Source: Arthrobacter sp. OAP107 (GTDB lineage: Bacteria; Actinomycetota; Actinomycetes; Actinomycetales; Micrococcaceae). Taken from it: a DNA stretch of 64,000 bases. Below the pieces are notes generated by a model. The model was not told the DNA's origin. It worked only from the letters and a program-made list of their open reading frames with translations, and did no database searches. Positions 53,470-62,492 of the stretch are shown here, one piece after another. The DNA is taken from NCBI RefSeq assembly GCF_040546765.1, contig NZ_JBEPOK010000001.1, positions 1,116,001-1,180,000 of the forward strand, read 5' to 3'. Numbering within the stretch: position 1 is the first letter of the stretch; each line of letters opens with the position of its first letter. Made by a program: the position numbers and the translations under genes.

Positions 53470-53542
53470 AGGGTAGTGGCGCAATTGGTAGCGCAGCGGT
53501 CTCCAAAACCGCAGGTTGCAGGTTCGAGTCCTGTCTGCCCTG
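53470..53542 (+). tRNA. tRNA-Trp (anticodon CCA)
   Basis: A 73-nt cloverleaf with acceptor AGGGTAG (53470-53476) pairing with CTGCCCT (53535-53541), D-arm GTGGCGCAATTGGTAGCGC, anticodon loop CTCCAAA, and T-arm GCAGG-TTCGAGT-CCTGT. CCA is not encoded. It leads the secE-nusG operon, as in other actinobacteria. Confidence 0.97.
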
Positions 53543-53622
53543 CGCAGGCTGTTCCGGCGAAAGCCGGAGCAAGCGCAGCAATCAAAGGTTCAGTTCAGAG
53601 CCGGGTAATCCGACTTGCGAGG

Positions 53623-53907
53623 ATGAGTGAGGAACAGGTGACCGAAACAGCTGCAAGCAGCTCCAAGGGCCGCCCCGCAAAGAAGGCCGCCAAGGCCGGC
53701 TTCTTCGCTCGCATCGCACTCTTCATCCGCCAGGTCATTGGCGAACTGAAGAAGGTCGTAGCCCCCACCCGCAAAGAACTGATCAATTACACGCTCGTGG
53801 TGCTCGTATTCGTAGTCATCATGATGGTAGTCGTCACCCTGCTGGACCTCGCGTTCGGCACCGCGGTGGGCTGGGTCTTCAGCGGTACAGGCCCCACGGA
53901 CCGCTAA
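53623..53907 (+). CDS. secE: preprotein translocase subunit SecE
   Basis: A 94-residue protein with a charged, Ala/Lys-rich N-terminus and the SecE core FIRQVIGELKKVVAPTRKEL followed by one membrane helix. It stabilises SecY in the general secretion channel. ATG at 53623 follows GAGG; the first 40 residues are poorly conserved. The nusG gene follows. Confidence 0.95.
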   Translation: MSEEQVTETAASSSKGRPAKKAAKAGFFARIALFIRQVIGELKKVVAPTRKELINYTLVVLVFVVIMMVVVTLLDLAFGTAVGWVFSGTGPTDR

Positions 53908-54021
53908 GGCGATCGGTCCGCAGACTGCGTGGACTCCGGCCGGAAACGGCAGGGAGTTGCGGGGTGTGCGGAATTGAGCCATTTAAATAGGCAATTAGGC
54001 AATGAGGAAGCAGGAGACCAA

Positions 54022-54882
54022 GTGTCTGAGCAGGAGCTCGAGGTAACTGAGACTGAGCTGGATGAAACCCAGAACCCCGCGGCTGAGTCCGCTGAGGGCT
54101 CCGAGGTTGAGTCTGCTGCGCCCGATTCCGAAGGCGACGCCGATTTTGAAGACGACGCTGACGCTTCCAATGAGGACGAGACCGGCGCTTCCGATGAGGA
54201 AGACGCCGACGACGTGACCGGAGAGGACGCCGAGGAAGGCGCCGAAGGGACAGACGTCCTGGCCGCTGCTGCCGCCCAGGCCACCGACCCGGCCGAAGAG
54301 TTCAAGTCCAAGCTGCGCCGCCAGGAGGGTGACTGGTACGTCATCCACTCCTACGCCGGTTACGAAAACCGCGTCAAGGCCAACCTTGAGACCCGCATCC
54401 AGACCCTGGACATGGAAGATTACATCTTCGAAATCCAGGTGCCGATGGAAGAAGTCGTTGAGATCAAGAACGCTCAGCGCAAGGTCATCAACCGCGTCCG
54501 CATCCCCGGCTACGTGCTGGTCCGCATGGACCTGACCGACGCCTCGTGGGGCGCCGTCCGCCACACCCCGGGTGTCACCGGATTCGTGGGCAACGCCCAC
54601 AACCCCGTGCCGCTGCGCCTCGACGAGGTCTTCTCCATGCTCGCGCCGGTCTTCGAAGAGGAGCAGGCGGAGAAGGGCAAGCCCGCCAAGCAGGCTGCCG
54701 CTCCGGTCAACGTCGACTTCGAGGTCGGCGAGTCGGTCATCGTGAAGGAAGGCCCGTTCGAGACCCTTCCCGCCACGATCTCCGAGATCAAGGTGGATTC
54801 CCAGACCCTCGTGGTGCTGGTGTCCATCTTCGAACGCGAGACCCCGGTCACGCTGGCCTTCAACCAGGTCACCAAGATCTAG
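54022..54882 (+). CDS. nusG: transcription antitermination factor NusG
   Basis: A 286-residue NusG, enlarged by an acidic N-terminus of about 100 residues rich in Glu, Asp and Ala, which is usual in actinobacteria. The NGN domain starts at GDWYVIHSYAGYENRVK and includes PGYVLVRMDL and TPGVTGFVG; the C-terminal KOW domain has VGESVIVKEGPFE. It binds RNA polymerase and ties transcription to translation and Rho. Start is GTG with GGAG upstream. Confidence 0.95.
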   Translation: MSEQELEVTETELDETQNPAAESAEGSEVESAAPDSEGDADFEDDADASNEDETGASDEEDADDVTGEDAEEGAEGTDVLAAAAAQATDPAEEFKSKLRRQEGDWYVIHSYAGYENRVKANLETRIQTLDMEDYIFEIQVPMEEVVEIKNAQRKVINRVRIPGYVLVRMDLTDASWGAVRHTPGVTGFVGNAHNPVPLRLDEVFSMLAPVFEEEQAEKGKPAKQAAAPVNVDFEVGESVIVKEGPFETLPATISEIKVDSQTLVVLVSIFERETPVTLAFNQVTKI

Positions 54883-54900
54883 CCGATCACCCCAGAACTC

Positions 54901-54938
54901 GTTCCGGAACGGCCAGCTTTAGCAGTTCCGGAACGGCC
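54901..54938. repeat. 14-bp direct repeats in the nusG-rplK gap
   Basis: GTTCCGGAACGGCC occurs at 54901-54914 and 54925-54938; the core TTCCGGAA is itself a palindrome. Possible protein-binding sites ahead of rplK. No function can be assigned. Confidence 0.7.
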
Positions 54939-55015
54939 GACCGCCTCGCCATGGCGGTCAACCACCTGAGGCACGCTCCTGTGTCCCAGGACGCATTTGA
55001 GAGAAGGACCCTACA

Positions 55016-55447
55016 TTGGCTCCCAAGAAGAAGGTCACCGGCCTCATCAAGCTGCAGATCCAGGCAGGTGCCGCCAACCCGGCTCCGCCGATCGGTCCTG
55101 CGCTTGGCCAGCACGGTGTCAACATCATGGAATTCTGCAAGGCGTACAACGCTGCGACGGAAGCCCAGCGCGGCAACGTTATTCCTGTTGAAATCACCGT
55201 TTACGAAGACCGTTCGTTCACGTTCATCACCAAGACTCCGCCGGCTGCAGAGCTCATCAAGAAGGCTGCAGGCGTCGCCAAGGGTTCAGCTACCCCGCAC
55301 ACCGTCAAGGTTGCCAAGCTGACCCAGGCCCAGGTCAACGAGATCGCCTCCACCAAGATGGAAGACCTCAACGCCACCAGCCTCGAAGGCGCAGCGAAGA
55401 TCATCGCCGGCACCGCCCGCTCCATGGGCATCACCGTCGAGGGTTAA
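55016..55447 (+). CDS. rplK: ribosomal protein uL11
   Basis: A 143-residue protein of the 50S GTPase-associated region. Typical N-terminal [20 protein letters not shown], and C-terminal [12 protein letters not shown]. The start is TTG, with GAGAAGGA ahead of it. Cotranscribed with nusG and rplA. Confidence 0.97.
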
Positions 55448-55634
55448 TTCCCCCCCGCTGATGCGGCGACGGATCCGGGAAACGGGAAGACGCCGGACAG
55501 CACCGCCGGGAAACCGGCACCACTGAAACATTGAAATGCCGCAAGTTCCGACACGGATAAAACCGCCGGACTCGCGGCTGTGGCAGGGCCCAGCGCGGTC
55601 CGTAGACCACAACTGCACAAGGAGAAAAAGCAGC

Positions 55635-56342
55635 ATGGCAAAGCGCAGCAAAGCATATGAGGCAGCCGCCGCCAAGATCGACGCGGAGAAGTTTTACGCG
55701 CCGTTCGAGGCAGTAACCCTCGCCAAGGACACCAACCCGTCCAAGTTCGACGCCACCGTTGAGGTTGCCTTCCGCCTGGGCGTTGACCCCCGTAAGGCTG
55801 ACCAGATGGTCCGCGGCACGGTCAACCTGCCCCACGGCACCGGTAAGACGGCCCGCGTCCTCGTGTTCGCCACGGGCGAGAAGGCCGAAGCAGCAATCGC
55901 TGCCGGCGCCGACTTCGTTGGTTCCGACGACCTGATCGAAAAGATCGCCGGCGGCTGGACCGACTTCGACGCAGCCGTTGCCACCCCTGACCTCATGGGC
56001 AAGGTTGGCCGCCTCGGTAAGGTCCTGGGTCCGCGTAACCTGATGCCGAACCCGAAGACCGGCACCGTCACCCCCGATGTCACCAAGGCTGTCAACGACA
56101 TCAAGGGCGGCAAGATCGACTTCCGCGTCGACAAGCACTCCAACCTGCACTTCATCATCGGTAAGGTTTCCTTCGACGCCGTCAAGCTGGCCGAGAACTA
56201 CGCCGCCGCCCTCGAAGAGGTGCTCCGCCTGAAGCCGTCCGCTTCCAAGGGCCGCTACATCCAGAAGGCAACGGTTGCCACCACGTTCGGTCCCGGCATC
56301 TCCGTTGACCCCAACGTCACCAAGGTTCTCATCGAGGCCTAA
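55635..56342 (+). CDS. rplA: ribosomal protein uL1
   Basis: A 235-residue L1-stalk protein that binds 23S rRNA and autoregulates its operon in many bacteria. Seen: LGVDPRKADQMVRGTVNLPHG, GPRNLMPNPKTGTV and VDKHSNLHFIIGK. ATG at 55635 follows AAGGAG by about 10 nt. The 187-nt gap after rplK holds GC-rich inverted sequence that could carry an L1-binding mimic, but none was clearly identified. Confidence 0.97.
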   Translation: MAKRSKAYEAAAAKIDAEKFYAPFEAVTLAKDTNPSKFDATVEVAFRLGVDPRKADQMVRGTVNLPHGTGKTARVLVFATGEKAEAAIAAGADFVGSDDLIEKIAGGWTDFDAAVATPDLMGKVGRLGKVLGPRNLMPNPKTGTVTPDVTKAVNDIKGGKIDFRVDKHSNLHFIIGKVSFDAVKLAENYAAALEEVLRLKPSASKGRYIQKATVATTFGPGISVDPNVTKVLIEA

Positions 56343-56377
56343 TCCTCGCGAACCTGCGGCCGGCTCCCGGCCGCACC

Positions 56378-56412
56378 AAAGGACCGTCCGGCATTTGCCG
56401 GGCGGTCCTTTT
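56378..56412 (+). terminator. terminator after rplA
   Basis: A 15-bp stem (56378-56392 with 56397-56411, one G-T pair), loop ATTT, ending in TTTT. Confidence 0.9.
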
Positions 56413-56557
56413 GCGTTTGCGACGGCCGTCGCTCGCTACCCCCTGAAGTTCGTTGCCCTGACGTACGGCGGCGGACTCCAGTCATACGACGGCGGGACTC
56501 CAGTCAGGTGCGCCGGCACCGCTCTGGAGGGCTCTGTCGGTCGCAGGGCGTTGCGGC

Positions 56558-56563
56558 TAGGCT
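56558..56563 (+). promoter_or_regulatory. -10 element, leaderless double-GNAT gene
   Basis: TAGGCT exactly 6 nt before the GTG at 56570. Confidence 0.55.
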
Positions 56564-56569
56564 GATCCG

Positions 56570-57661
56570 GTGACGACGCCCTCCTACCGGATCGAGCCGC
56601 TTTTCCTGCCTGCGTCACTTGACGCTACCGACGCCACGGACTTCCACGACTTCAGCGACCTCAGCGACGCCGTGGTGCTGGAAACCTGGGGGAACCTCGA
56701 CCGGGCAGCGCCCCGCAAGGGCAGGCTGGAGGGATGGCGGGACGATGACTACGCGAGGCTGCGGCTCTTCTTTGTGCGACTGGACGGCCGCATGGTGGCG
56801 AGATCCTGGGTGAGACTTACGCAAAAGGAAAACCTGCAGGATGCGTTCGTCCGGGTGGACGTCCTCAATGAGTTCAGCGGCCGCGGCATCGGCCAGGCAC
56901 TACTGCGGCACGCAGAGGCGCTGGCGGAGGAGGACGGTCGCAGCACCCTGCAGAGTTTCACCGAGCATCCACCCGGGTTTGACGCGGACGCGACGGGGAT
57001 CCTGAAGCCCGGAACGGGCACGGGCGGAGTTCCGGCCGCGGCGCGCGGCGTACGGTTCGCCGTGGCGGCCGGCTACACCCTCGAACAGGTGACGCGCTTC
57101 AGCGCACTGGACATGCCGCCGTCGGACGGTGTCCTGGACGCGCTGGAACGGGAGGCCGCCCGCATAGCCGGGGACGGTTACGAGATCATCGGCTGGACAG
57201 ACCGCTGCCCGGATGAGTACGTGGAGCAAATGGCAGAGCTCATGTCGCGGATGAGCACGGATACCCCGGCCGGGGCGCTGCACTATGACGCCGAGGTGTG
57301 GGACGCCCGTCGTGTCCGGCACCTCGAGGACGAGTGGAAGCGGACGGGCCTGGAGTCACTGGTGGCAGTCGCCCGGCACAAGGCGAGTGGCGAGCTGGCC
57401 GCCTACTCGGTGCTGCAGCACACGGACGAAAAACCGTGGCTGGCCGAACAGGACGACACCCTGGTGGCGAAGGCGCACCGCGGGCACCGGCTGGGAATGC
57501 TGGTGAAGGTGCTCAACCTCCGGCGCCTGCAGCAGGAGCATCCCGAAGTGGAACGGGTCCTCACATTCAACGCCGCCGAGAATGACCACATGCTGGCCAT
57601 CAACGTTGCCCTGGGGTTCCGTCCGGCAGGGTACGACGGTGAGTGGCAGCGCCGGCGTTAA
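56570..57661 (+). CDS. double-GNAT acetyltransferase, intact paralogue
   Basis: A 363-residue protein of two GNAT acetyltransferase units. The first has the acetyl-CoA loop NEFSGRGIGQALLRHA near 100-115; the second has AKAHRGHRLGMLVKVLNL near 310. Similar in layout to mycothiol synthase and Eis-like proteins; substrate unknown. The neighbouring gene at 57740-58850 is a paralogue (both contain TDRCP and HRG.(R/K)LG.L.KV), so they arose by tandem duplication. GTG start fixed by TAGGCT 6 nt upstream. Confidence 0.8.
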   Translation: MTTPSYRIEPLFLPASLDATDATDFHDFSDLSDAVVLETWGNLDRAAPRKGRLEGWRDDDYARLRLFFVRLDGRMVARSWVRLTQKENLQDAFVRVDVLNEFSGRGIGQALLRHAEALAEEDGRSTLQSFTEHPPGFDADATGILKPGTGTGGVPAAARGVRFAVAAGYTLEQVTRFSALDMPPSDGVLDALEREAARIAGDGYEIIGWTDRCPDEYVEQMAELMSRMSTDTPAGALHYDAEVWDARRVRHLEDEWKRTGLESLVAVARHKASGELAAYSVLQHTDEKPWLAEQDDTLVAKAHRGHRLGMLVKVLNLRRLQQEHPEVERVLTFNAAENDHMLAINVALGFRPAGYDGEWQRRR

Positions 57662-57739
57662 CCGGCATATGCTGGCGACGGATACACCGCGTGGACTCAA
57701 GCCCGCACCCTTAAGGGCAAGCGGCGGAAACGGCTGGGG

Positions 57740-58850
57740 ATGATGGCAAAAGAGGTGCGGATCGAGCGGCTGTGGATTCCTGACTCCGTGGATGCTGCCG
57801 ATGCAGCTGACTTCCTCGCTGCAGTGGAGGTGGGTCGCAAGGTCCGGATGGATACCTGGGGCAGTGACGACCTCGCCTACACGCCCGTGGAAAAGCTGCT
57901 CGAACTCGATGACCCATACGAGCGTCAGGTGATCCTCGTGGCGAAGATCGGTGACGAAATCGTGGGCACCGTGGACATCGCCCTTCCCCTCGCGGACAAC
58001 TGTGGACCTTGCCGAGTTCACGCTGGACATCCTCCCCGAGTACCAGCGCCAGGGCGTGGGCAGGCAGCTGCTGGAGGCCGCCGAACACTTCGCCCGGGAG
58101 GAGGGCCGGACCATGATCCTGGTGGACACCAACCATCCCGGCGCGTCCCTGCACGAATTCGCGCCCGAGCAGCTGGTGCCCGGATCGGGCCAGGGCTATG
58201 TGCCGCTGGGCAGCCGCGAGGTGGATTTCGCCCAGCGCACCGGCTACACGCTGCAGCACATTGAACAGTTCAGCTCGTGCGCGCTGCCGCTGGACAGCAA
58301 GCTCGTGGCCGAGCTCGAGGCTGAGGCGCAGGAGGCCAACAACGGCCGCTACCGCCTGCACCACTGGACCGACCGTTGCCCGGAGCGCTGGCTGGAAGCG
58401 GTGGCTGCCCTCGAAAACCAGGCCGGCGGTGACGCCGGGCCGGCGGACGACGACAGCATGGTTTTCGACGCCAGGATCCTGCGGGAAGCCGAGGAAGTCA
58501 CCATTTCCCAGGGACGGCGGACGGTGGTGACCGCCGTCGAACATATCGCCACGGAGACGCTCGTGGGGCTGACCACCATCAGCGTCCTGGCGCAGCGGCA
58601 GGACGTCGTTTTCCAGGACGACACGGTGGTGCTGCAGGCACACCGCGGCAACAAGCTCGGCCTGCTCATCAAGGTGGCCAACATGGAGCGCCTCACCGAG
58701 CAGTTCCCCGATGCGCGCGTGATCTACACGTGGAACGCGCCGGAAAACCGGTATCTTCTCACGGTCAACCACCAGCTTGGGTTCACGACGGCGGGAGTCA
58801 CCGGGATCTGGCAGAAGGAACTGCCGGACCTGGGGCCCAGCAGGAGCTAG
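57740..58850 (+). pseudogene. double-GNAT acetyltransferase paralogue, frameshifted
   Basis: A paralogue of the upstream gene whose first 87 or so codons (from MMAKEVRIERLWIPDSV) are in one frame and the rest, from DLAEFTLDILPEYQRQG to the stop at 58850, in the next frame. The break lies near 57998-58006; removing one base there (in AACTGTGGAC) would join LADN to VDLAEF. The second frame keeps intact motifs (GVGRQLLEAAEHFA, HRGNKLGLLIKVANM). Either a recent mutation or a sequencing error; slippage sequences that would suggest programmed frameshifting are absent. Confidence 0.75.
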
Positions 58851-58871
58851 GGAGCCGGCGGCCAGCACGAT

Positions 58872-58901
58872 TTGGTTATCGGCCAAGCCGTCCCGTAAGC
58901 T
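58872..58901 (+). promoter_or_regulatory. promoter of rplJ-rplL
   Basis: TTGGTT (58872-58877) and TAAGCT (58896-58901), spacer 18 nt, starting a leader of about 250 nt. Confidence 0.55.
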
Positions 58902-58904
58902 TGA

Positions 58905-59100
58905 ACTACCAAAGACCGTCGGTTGTTGGATTCCCACTCTTTCGAGCTCAGCTCAACTCTGCAGTTGTGTGCGGAAGAGCCAGTGGGTTTCCGGACGAAG
59001 GACCCTGAACATAGGGCGGCCGGCGCAGGTGAACGAAGCAAAGTTCCGCTGTTTGAACAGCGTTGAGCCAAGCCCCGTGCATCTGCGCGGGGCGTTTTTA
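58905..59100 (+). ncRNA. rplJ leader with attenuator (L10-leader type)
   Basis: The 308-nt gap before rplJ should be transcribed as a structured leader. It ends in a clear intrinsic terminator: GCCCCGTGC (59073-59081), loop ATCT, GCGCGGGGC (59086-59094), then G and five T residues. Such a terminator inside a leader fits L10 autoregulation, in which L10-L12 binding to a kink-turn RNA favours premature termination. The L10-binding helix itself was not mapped here with certainty. Confidence 0.6.
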
Positions 59101-59158
59101 GTTTTAGCTCACCTGAGCGGGGACCCGGAATACCGGCACTATCCCCGGAAGGAGGGTT

Positions 59159-59740
59159 ATGGCAACGCCTACCAAGGTTTCAGCAGTAGCTGAGATCACT
59201 AACGATTTCAAGGAATCGAACGCCGCTGTCCTGACCGAATACCGTGGGCTCACCGTTGCACAGCTCAAGCAGCTGCGTGTTTCTCTCGGCCAGGACACCA
59301 AGTTCGCGGTCGTCAAGAACACCCTGACCGCCATTGCAGCCAAGGAAGCTGGTGTCGAAGCATTCGACGGCCAGCTCGCCGGCCCCACTGCAATCGCGTT
59401 CATCAAGGGTGACGCAGTTGCAGCTGCCAAGAGCCTGACGGATTTTGCCAAGGCCAACAAGCAGCTGGTCATCAAGACCGGTTACTTCGAGGGCAAGGCA
59501 CTGAACGCCAGCGAAGTTGCTGCCCTGGCAGCACTCGAGTCCCGCGAGCTGCAGCTCGCCAAGGTTGCAGGCGTCCTCAAGGCCCCTGCTGCCGCTGCTG
59601 CACGCATCATCGACGCACTGCGCCTCAAGCTTGAAGAAGAGAACGGTGCTCCGGCTGAAGCCGCAGCTCCCGCCGCTGAAGAAGCTCCGGCCGCAGAAGC
59701 AGCAGAGGCTCCGGCCGAAGCCGCTGCCGAAGAGAACTAA
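59159..59740 (+). CDS. rplJ: ribosomal protein uL10
   Basis: A 193-residue protein that anchors the L7/L12 stalk to the 50S subunit. Seen: VLTEYRGLTVAQLKQLRVSL and the C-terminal Ala/Glu-rich tail carrying L12-binding helices. ATG at 59159 follows AAGGAGG. First gene after the attenuator leader. Confidence 0.96.
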   Translation: MATPTKVSAVAEITNDFKESNAAVLTEYRGLTVAQLKQLRVSLGQDTKFAVVKNTLTAIAAKEAGVEAFDGQLAGPTAIAFIKGDAVAAAKSLTDFAKANKQLVIKTGYFEGKALNASEVAALAALESRELQLAKVAGVLKAPAAAAARIIDALRLKLEEENGAPAEAAAPAAEEAPAAEAAEAPAEAAAEEN

Positions 59741-59813
59741 CTCTCTCCCCAAAAGACTCCGGTGGAACGGCGGCATTCAGCCCCCGGCCACCTTTATAGG
59801 AAGGACGCCAACC

Positions 59814-60191
59814 ATGGCGAAGCTCAGCAACGAAGAGCTCATTGAAGCTTTCAAGGAACTGACCATCATCGAGCTCTCCGAGTTCGTCAAGCTCTTCGAA
59901 GAGACCTTCGAAGTTACCGCAGCTGCTGTTGCTGTTGCCGGCCCCGCTGCCGGTGGCGCTGCAGAAGAAGCCGAAGAGAAGACTGACTTCGACGTCATCC
60001 TCGAAGCTGCTGGCGACAAGAAGATCGCAGTGATCAAGGAAGTTCGCGCCATCACCTCCCTCGGCCTCAAGGAAGCCAAGGACCTGGTTGACAGCGCTCC
60101 CAAGGCTGTTCTCGAAGGCGCCACCAAGGAAGCTGCCGAGAAGGCAAAGGCTCAGCTCGAAGAAGCTGGCGCCACCGTTACCCTCAAGTAA
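59814..60191 (+). CDS. rplL: ribosomal protein bL12
   Basis: A 125-residue stalk protein with the N-terminal dimerisation domain (MAKLSNEELIEAFKELT), Ala/Gly hinge and C-terminal domain (KTDFDVILEAAGDKKIAVIK, TSLGLKEAKDLVD) that recruits translation factors. AGGAAGGA precedes the ATG at 59814. Confidence 0.97.
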   Translation: MAKLSNEELIEAFKELTIIELSEFVKLFEETFEVTAAAVAVAGPAAGGAAEEAEEKTDFDVILEAAGDKKIAVIKEVRAITSLGLKEAKDLVDSAPKAVLEGATKEAAEKAKAQLEEAGATVTLK

Positions 60192-60202
60192 CGCTGCCTT
60201 TC

Positions 60203-60240
60203 CAGGAATCCCCGTCCACTCCGGTGGGCGGGGATTCCTG
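60203..60240 (+). terminator. hairpin after rplL
   Basis: A 17-bp stem (60203-60219 with 60224-60240, one G-T pair) with loop TCCG. No T run follows. Could allow partial termination. Confidence 0.7.
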
Positions 60241-60275
60241 CATTTAACAGACAACGCGATTTAACAAACAACGCG

Positions 60276-60324
60276 GGGTCATTTAGCGCCCAATCCAAGG
60301 GTCGAATTGGGCGCTAAATGACCC
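60276..60324. repeat. long palindrome between convergent genes
   Basis: A perfect 19-bp inverted repeat (60276-60294 with 60306-60324) beginning GGGTCATTTAGCGCCCAAT, loop 11 nt, between rplL and the YbaK-type gene, which converge. Its AT-containing sequence differs from the GCGAACGTACA elements. Confidence 0.8.
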
Positions 60325-60400
60325 TCCCCACCCGCACCCTAGCCTCGCAAGCTCGGCCAGGGAACCCTGCGGGTGTGGGCCCCCGTTGCTTTAATGCGAG

Positions 60401-60868
60401 CTAGTTGGGTTCGCTGATGTCCGCAAGTACCGCGCCGAGGGCCGAGACCAGGGCGTCGGCGTCCACGAAGGCACTGTAGCCGTGCTGGCCTGCGCCCATG
60501 GAAATCCGTTTGCCGGCGATGCTCCGGTCCGCATAGACGGGCCAGGCCGTGGTGCTGCCAAGGGGAGTGATGGTGCCGCGCTCGTAGCCGGTTGCCTCGA
60601 GCGCCACGTGGGCCGCCGGGAGCGAGAGCTTGTTGACGCCCACCAGGCTGCGCAGCTTGGGCCACGAGATCTGGCGGTCGCCCGGGATGAGGGCGAAGAG
60701 GAAGCTGCCGTCCTTATGCTTCACCACGAGGGACTTCACGATGTCCGCCGGGCTGATGCCGAGGATCTCTGCAGCCTCCTCGAGACTGTGGGCCGCCAGC
60801 CGCTCGACGAGCTGGACGTCCAGGCCGTGCGCCGCGGCATCGGCAAGGAACCGTTCCCTACCGCTCAC
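60401..60868 (-). CDS. YbaK/EbsC-family aminoacyl-tRNA deacylase
   Basis: A 155-residue editing domain of the YbaK/ProX type, which deacylates mischarged Cys-tRNA(Pro) or similar. Features: SPADIVKSLVVKHKDGSFLFAL with the catalytic Lys in KSLVVK, GATGYERGTITPLGS-like turn, and the final GYSAFVDADALV. Start is GTG at 60868. Exact tRNA specificity cannot be inferred. Confidence 0.85.
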   Translation of the reverse strand: MSGRERFLADAAAHGLDVQLVERLAAHSLEEAAEILGISPADIVKSLVVKHKDGSFLFALIPGDRQISWPKLRSLVGVNKLSLPAAHVALEATGYERGTITPLGSTTAWPVYADRSIAGKRISMGAGQHGYSAFVDADALVSALGAVLADISEPN

Positions 60869-60899
60869 AAGTCCCGCCCTTCATGCGTGCCGCCGTCCA

Positions 60900-62099
60900 T
60901 TAATCACGGAACAGCAGGAGGGCCTCGCCCTGGCCGCCGCCTCCGCAGAGTGAGACTGCCGCCTTGCCTCGGCCGCGCCGCTTCAGCTCGTGCGCCGCGT
61001 GCAGCGCCAGCCGTGCGCCGGAGGCGCCTATGGGGTGGCCCAGTGCGATGGCGCCGCCGTGGATGTTGCATTGCTCAAGCGGGTAGTCCAGATCCTTCAG
61101 GGACTGCACTGCCACGGAGCCGAACGCCTCGTTGATCTCGATGAAGTCCAGGTCCGCGGTGCTCCAGCCGGCCCGGTCCAGCGCGTTCCGGATGGCGTTG
61201 GAGGGCTGGGAGTGCAGGGAGTTGTCCGGCCCGGCCACCTGCCCGGGCTTGCCCACAACAGCCAGGTACTCCAGGCCGTTCTCCTCCGCGAACTTCCGTG
61301 AGGTCAGCACCAGGGCGGAGGCGCCGTCGGACAGGGGAGAGGAGTTGCCTGCCGTGATGGTGCCGTCGGTGACGAAGGCGGCCCGCAGGCCGGCCAGGGA
61401 CTCCACCGTGGTGTCCGGCCGGACGCCCTCGTCGGTGGATACCACCACGGGATCACCCTTGCGCTGCTTGACGCTGATCGGCGAGATCTCGTCGTCGAAA
61501 ACGCCGTTCTTCGACGCGATTGCGGCACGCTGGTGGGAACTGGCGGCCACGTTATCCTGCGCGGTGCGGTCAATGCCGAGCGTCAGGTTCTTGGATTCGG
61601 TGGACAGACCCATCGACTGGCCGTCGAAAGCATCGGTCAGCCCATCGTGTGCCGCAACATCCAGCGCCTGGACGGTGCCGTAGTTCCAGCCCTGGCGGGA
61701 GCCGGGGAGGACATGGGGCGCCCGCGTCATCGACTCCTGGCCGCCGGCGACGACGACGGTGGCGTCGCCGGCACGGATCATCCGCGCCGCGTCGATCACG
61801 GCCGTGAGCCCGGAGAGGCAGACTTTGTTGATGGTCACGGTGGGGACGTTCCAGCCGATGCCGGCGCCGATGGCGCTCTGGCGTGCCGGGTTCTGGCCGG
61901 CCCCAGCCTGCAGCACCTGGCCCATGATCACAGCGTCCACCCGATCGGCTTCCAGTCCGCTCGCCGCGATGGCCGCCTTGATGGCGTGCGCTCCGAGTTC
62001 GACGGCAGTGAAGCTCGCCAGTTGCCCGTTCAGCCGGCCCTGCGGGGTGCGCGCGCCGGACAGGATGACAACGTCGCTGTTGTCCGCGGAGTTGCTCAT
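60900..62099 (-). CDS. acetyl-CoA C-acetyltransferase (thiolase)
   Basis: A 399-residue thiolase II. Nucleophilic Cys94 in NKVCLSGLTAV, catalytic His in GGAIALGHPIGASG and Cys in SLCGGGGQGEA are all present. It condenses or cleaves acetyl-CoA units for fatty acid, polyhydroxyalkanoate or ketone metabolism. GGAAGAG precedes the ATG. It is divergent from rpoB and 31 nt from the YbaK-type gene downstream. Confidence 0.93.
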   Translation of the reverse strand: MSNSADNSDVVILSGARTPQGRLNGQLASFTAVELGAHAIKAAIAASGLEADRVDAVIMGQVLQAGAGQNPARQSAIGAGIGWNVPTVTINKVCLSGLTAVIDAARMIRAGDATVVVAGGQESMTRAPHVLPGSRQGWNYGTVQALDVAAHDGLTDAFDGQSMGLSTESKNLTLGIDRTAQDNVAASSHQRAAIASKNGVFDDEISPISVKQRKGDPVVVSTDEGVRPDTTVESLAGLRAAFVTDGTITAGNSSPLSDGASALVLTSRKFAEENGLEYLAVVGKPGQVAGPDNSLHSQPSNAIRNALDRAGWSTADLDFIEINEAFGSVAVQSLKDLDYPLEQCNIHGGAIALGHPIGASGARLALHAAHELKRRGRGKAAVSLCGGGGQGEALLLFRD

Positions 62100-62492
62100 G
62101 GATATTCTCTTCCGATCTTTTGGTCGATGGTTGGCCTAAGGGTATCGTGAGCCCGGTCACCTATCCATTCAACGCTGGGAAGGCGGGGTGCATTCCGGTT
62201 AGGTGCCCGTGGCAACGGTGCTTGCTTTCTGCTGGCAAGTGGGGTAGACACGCGTGGGGTTTTGCCGTATCGTAGATATTTGCGTCTTCCCTGTTTACCT
62301 TCAGCCTTCATATAGCGGTGGGCTTAGCCTGTTAGCTGTTCCATCAATGTGCCGTGAACAACGTCACCAGCATGGGCAGAACCAGGTTCCGGGTCATATA
62401 GCGGAACCGGATGGTAGCACTGCGGAGTCACTTCGCAGGGTGAAAAGCGGGGGAGATCTGAAAACGCCTGAAGGTCTGTGGAAGGATCCCTC
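62100..62492 (+). promoter_or_regulatory. rpoB upstream and leader region
   Basis: A 393-nt gap between thiolase (minus) and rpoB (plus). It is less GC-rich than its surroundings. A hairpin GGTTCC/GGAACC lies at 62385-62390 and 62403-62408. Possible -10-like sequences around 62268-62280 were not resolved. The rpoB start has GGAAGGA (62480-62486) ahead of it. No gene was found. Confidence 0.45.

Noticed and set aside
57740..58850. Programmed frameshift in the second GNAT gene.
   Set aside because: No slippery sequence, stimulatory stem or recoding precedent in this family.
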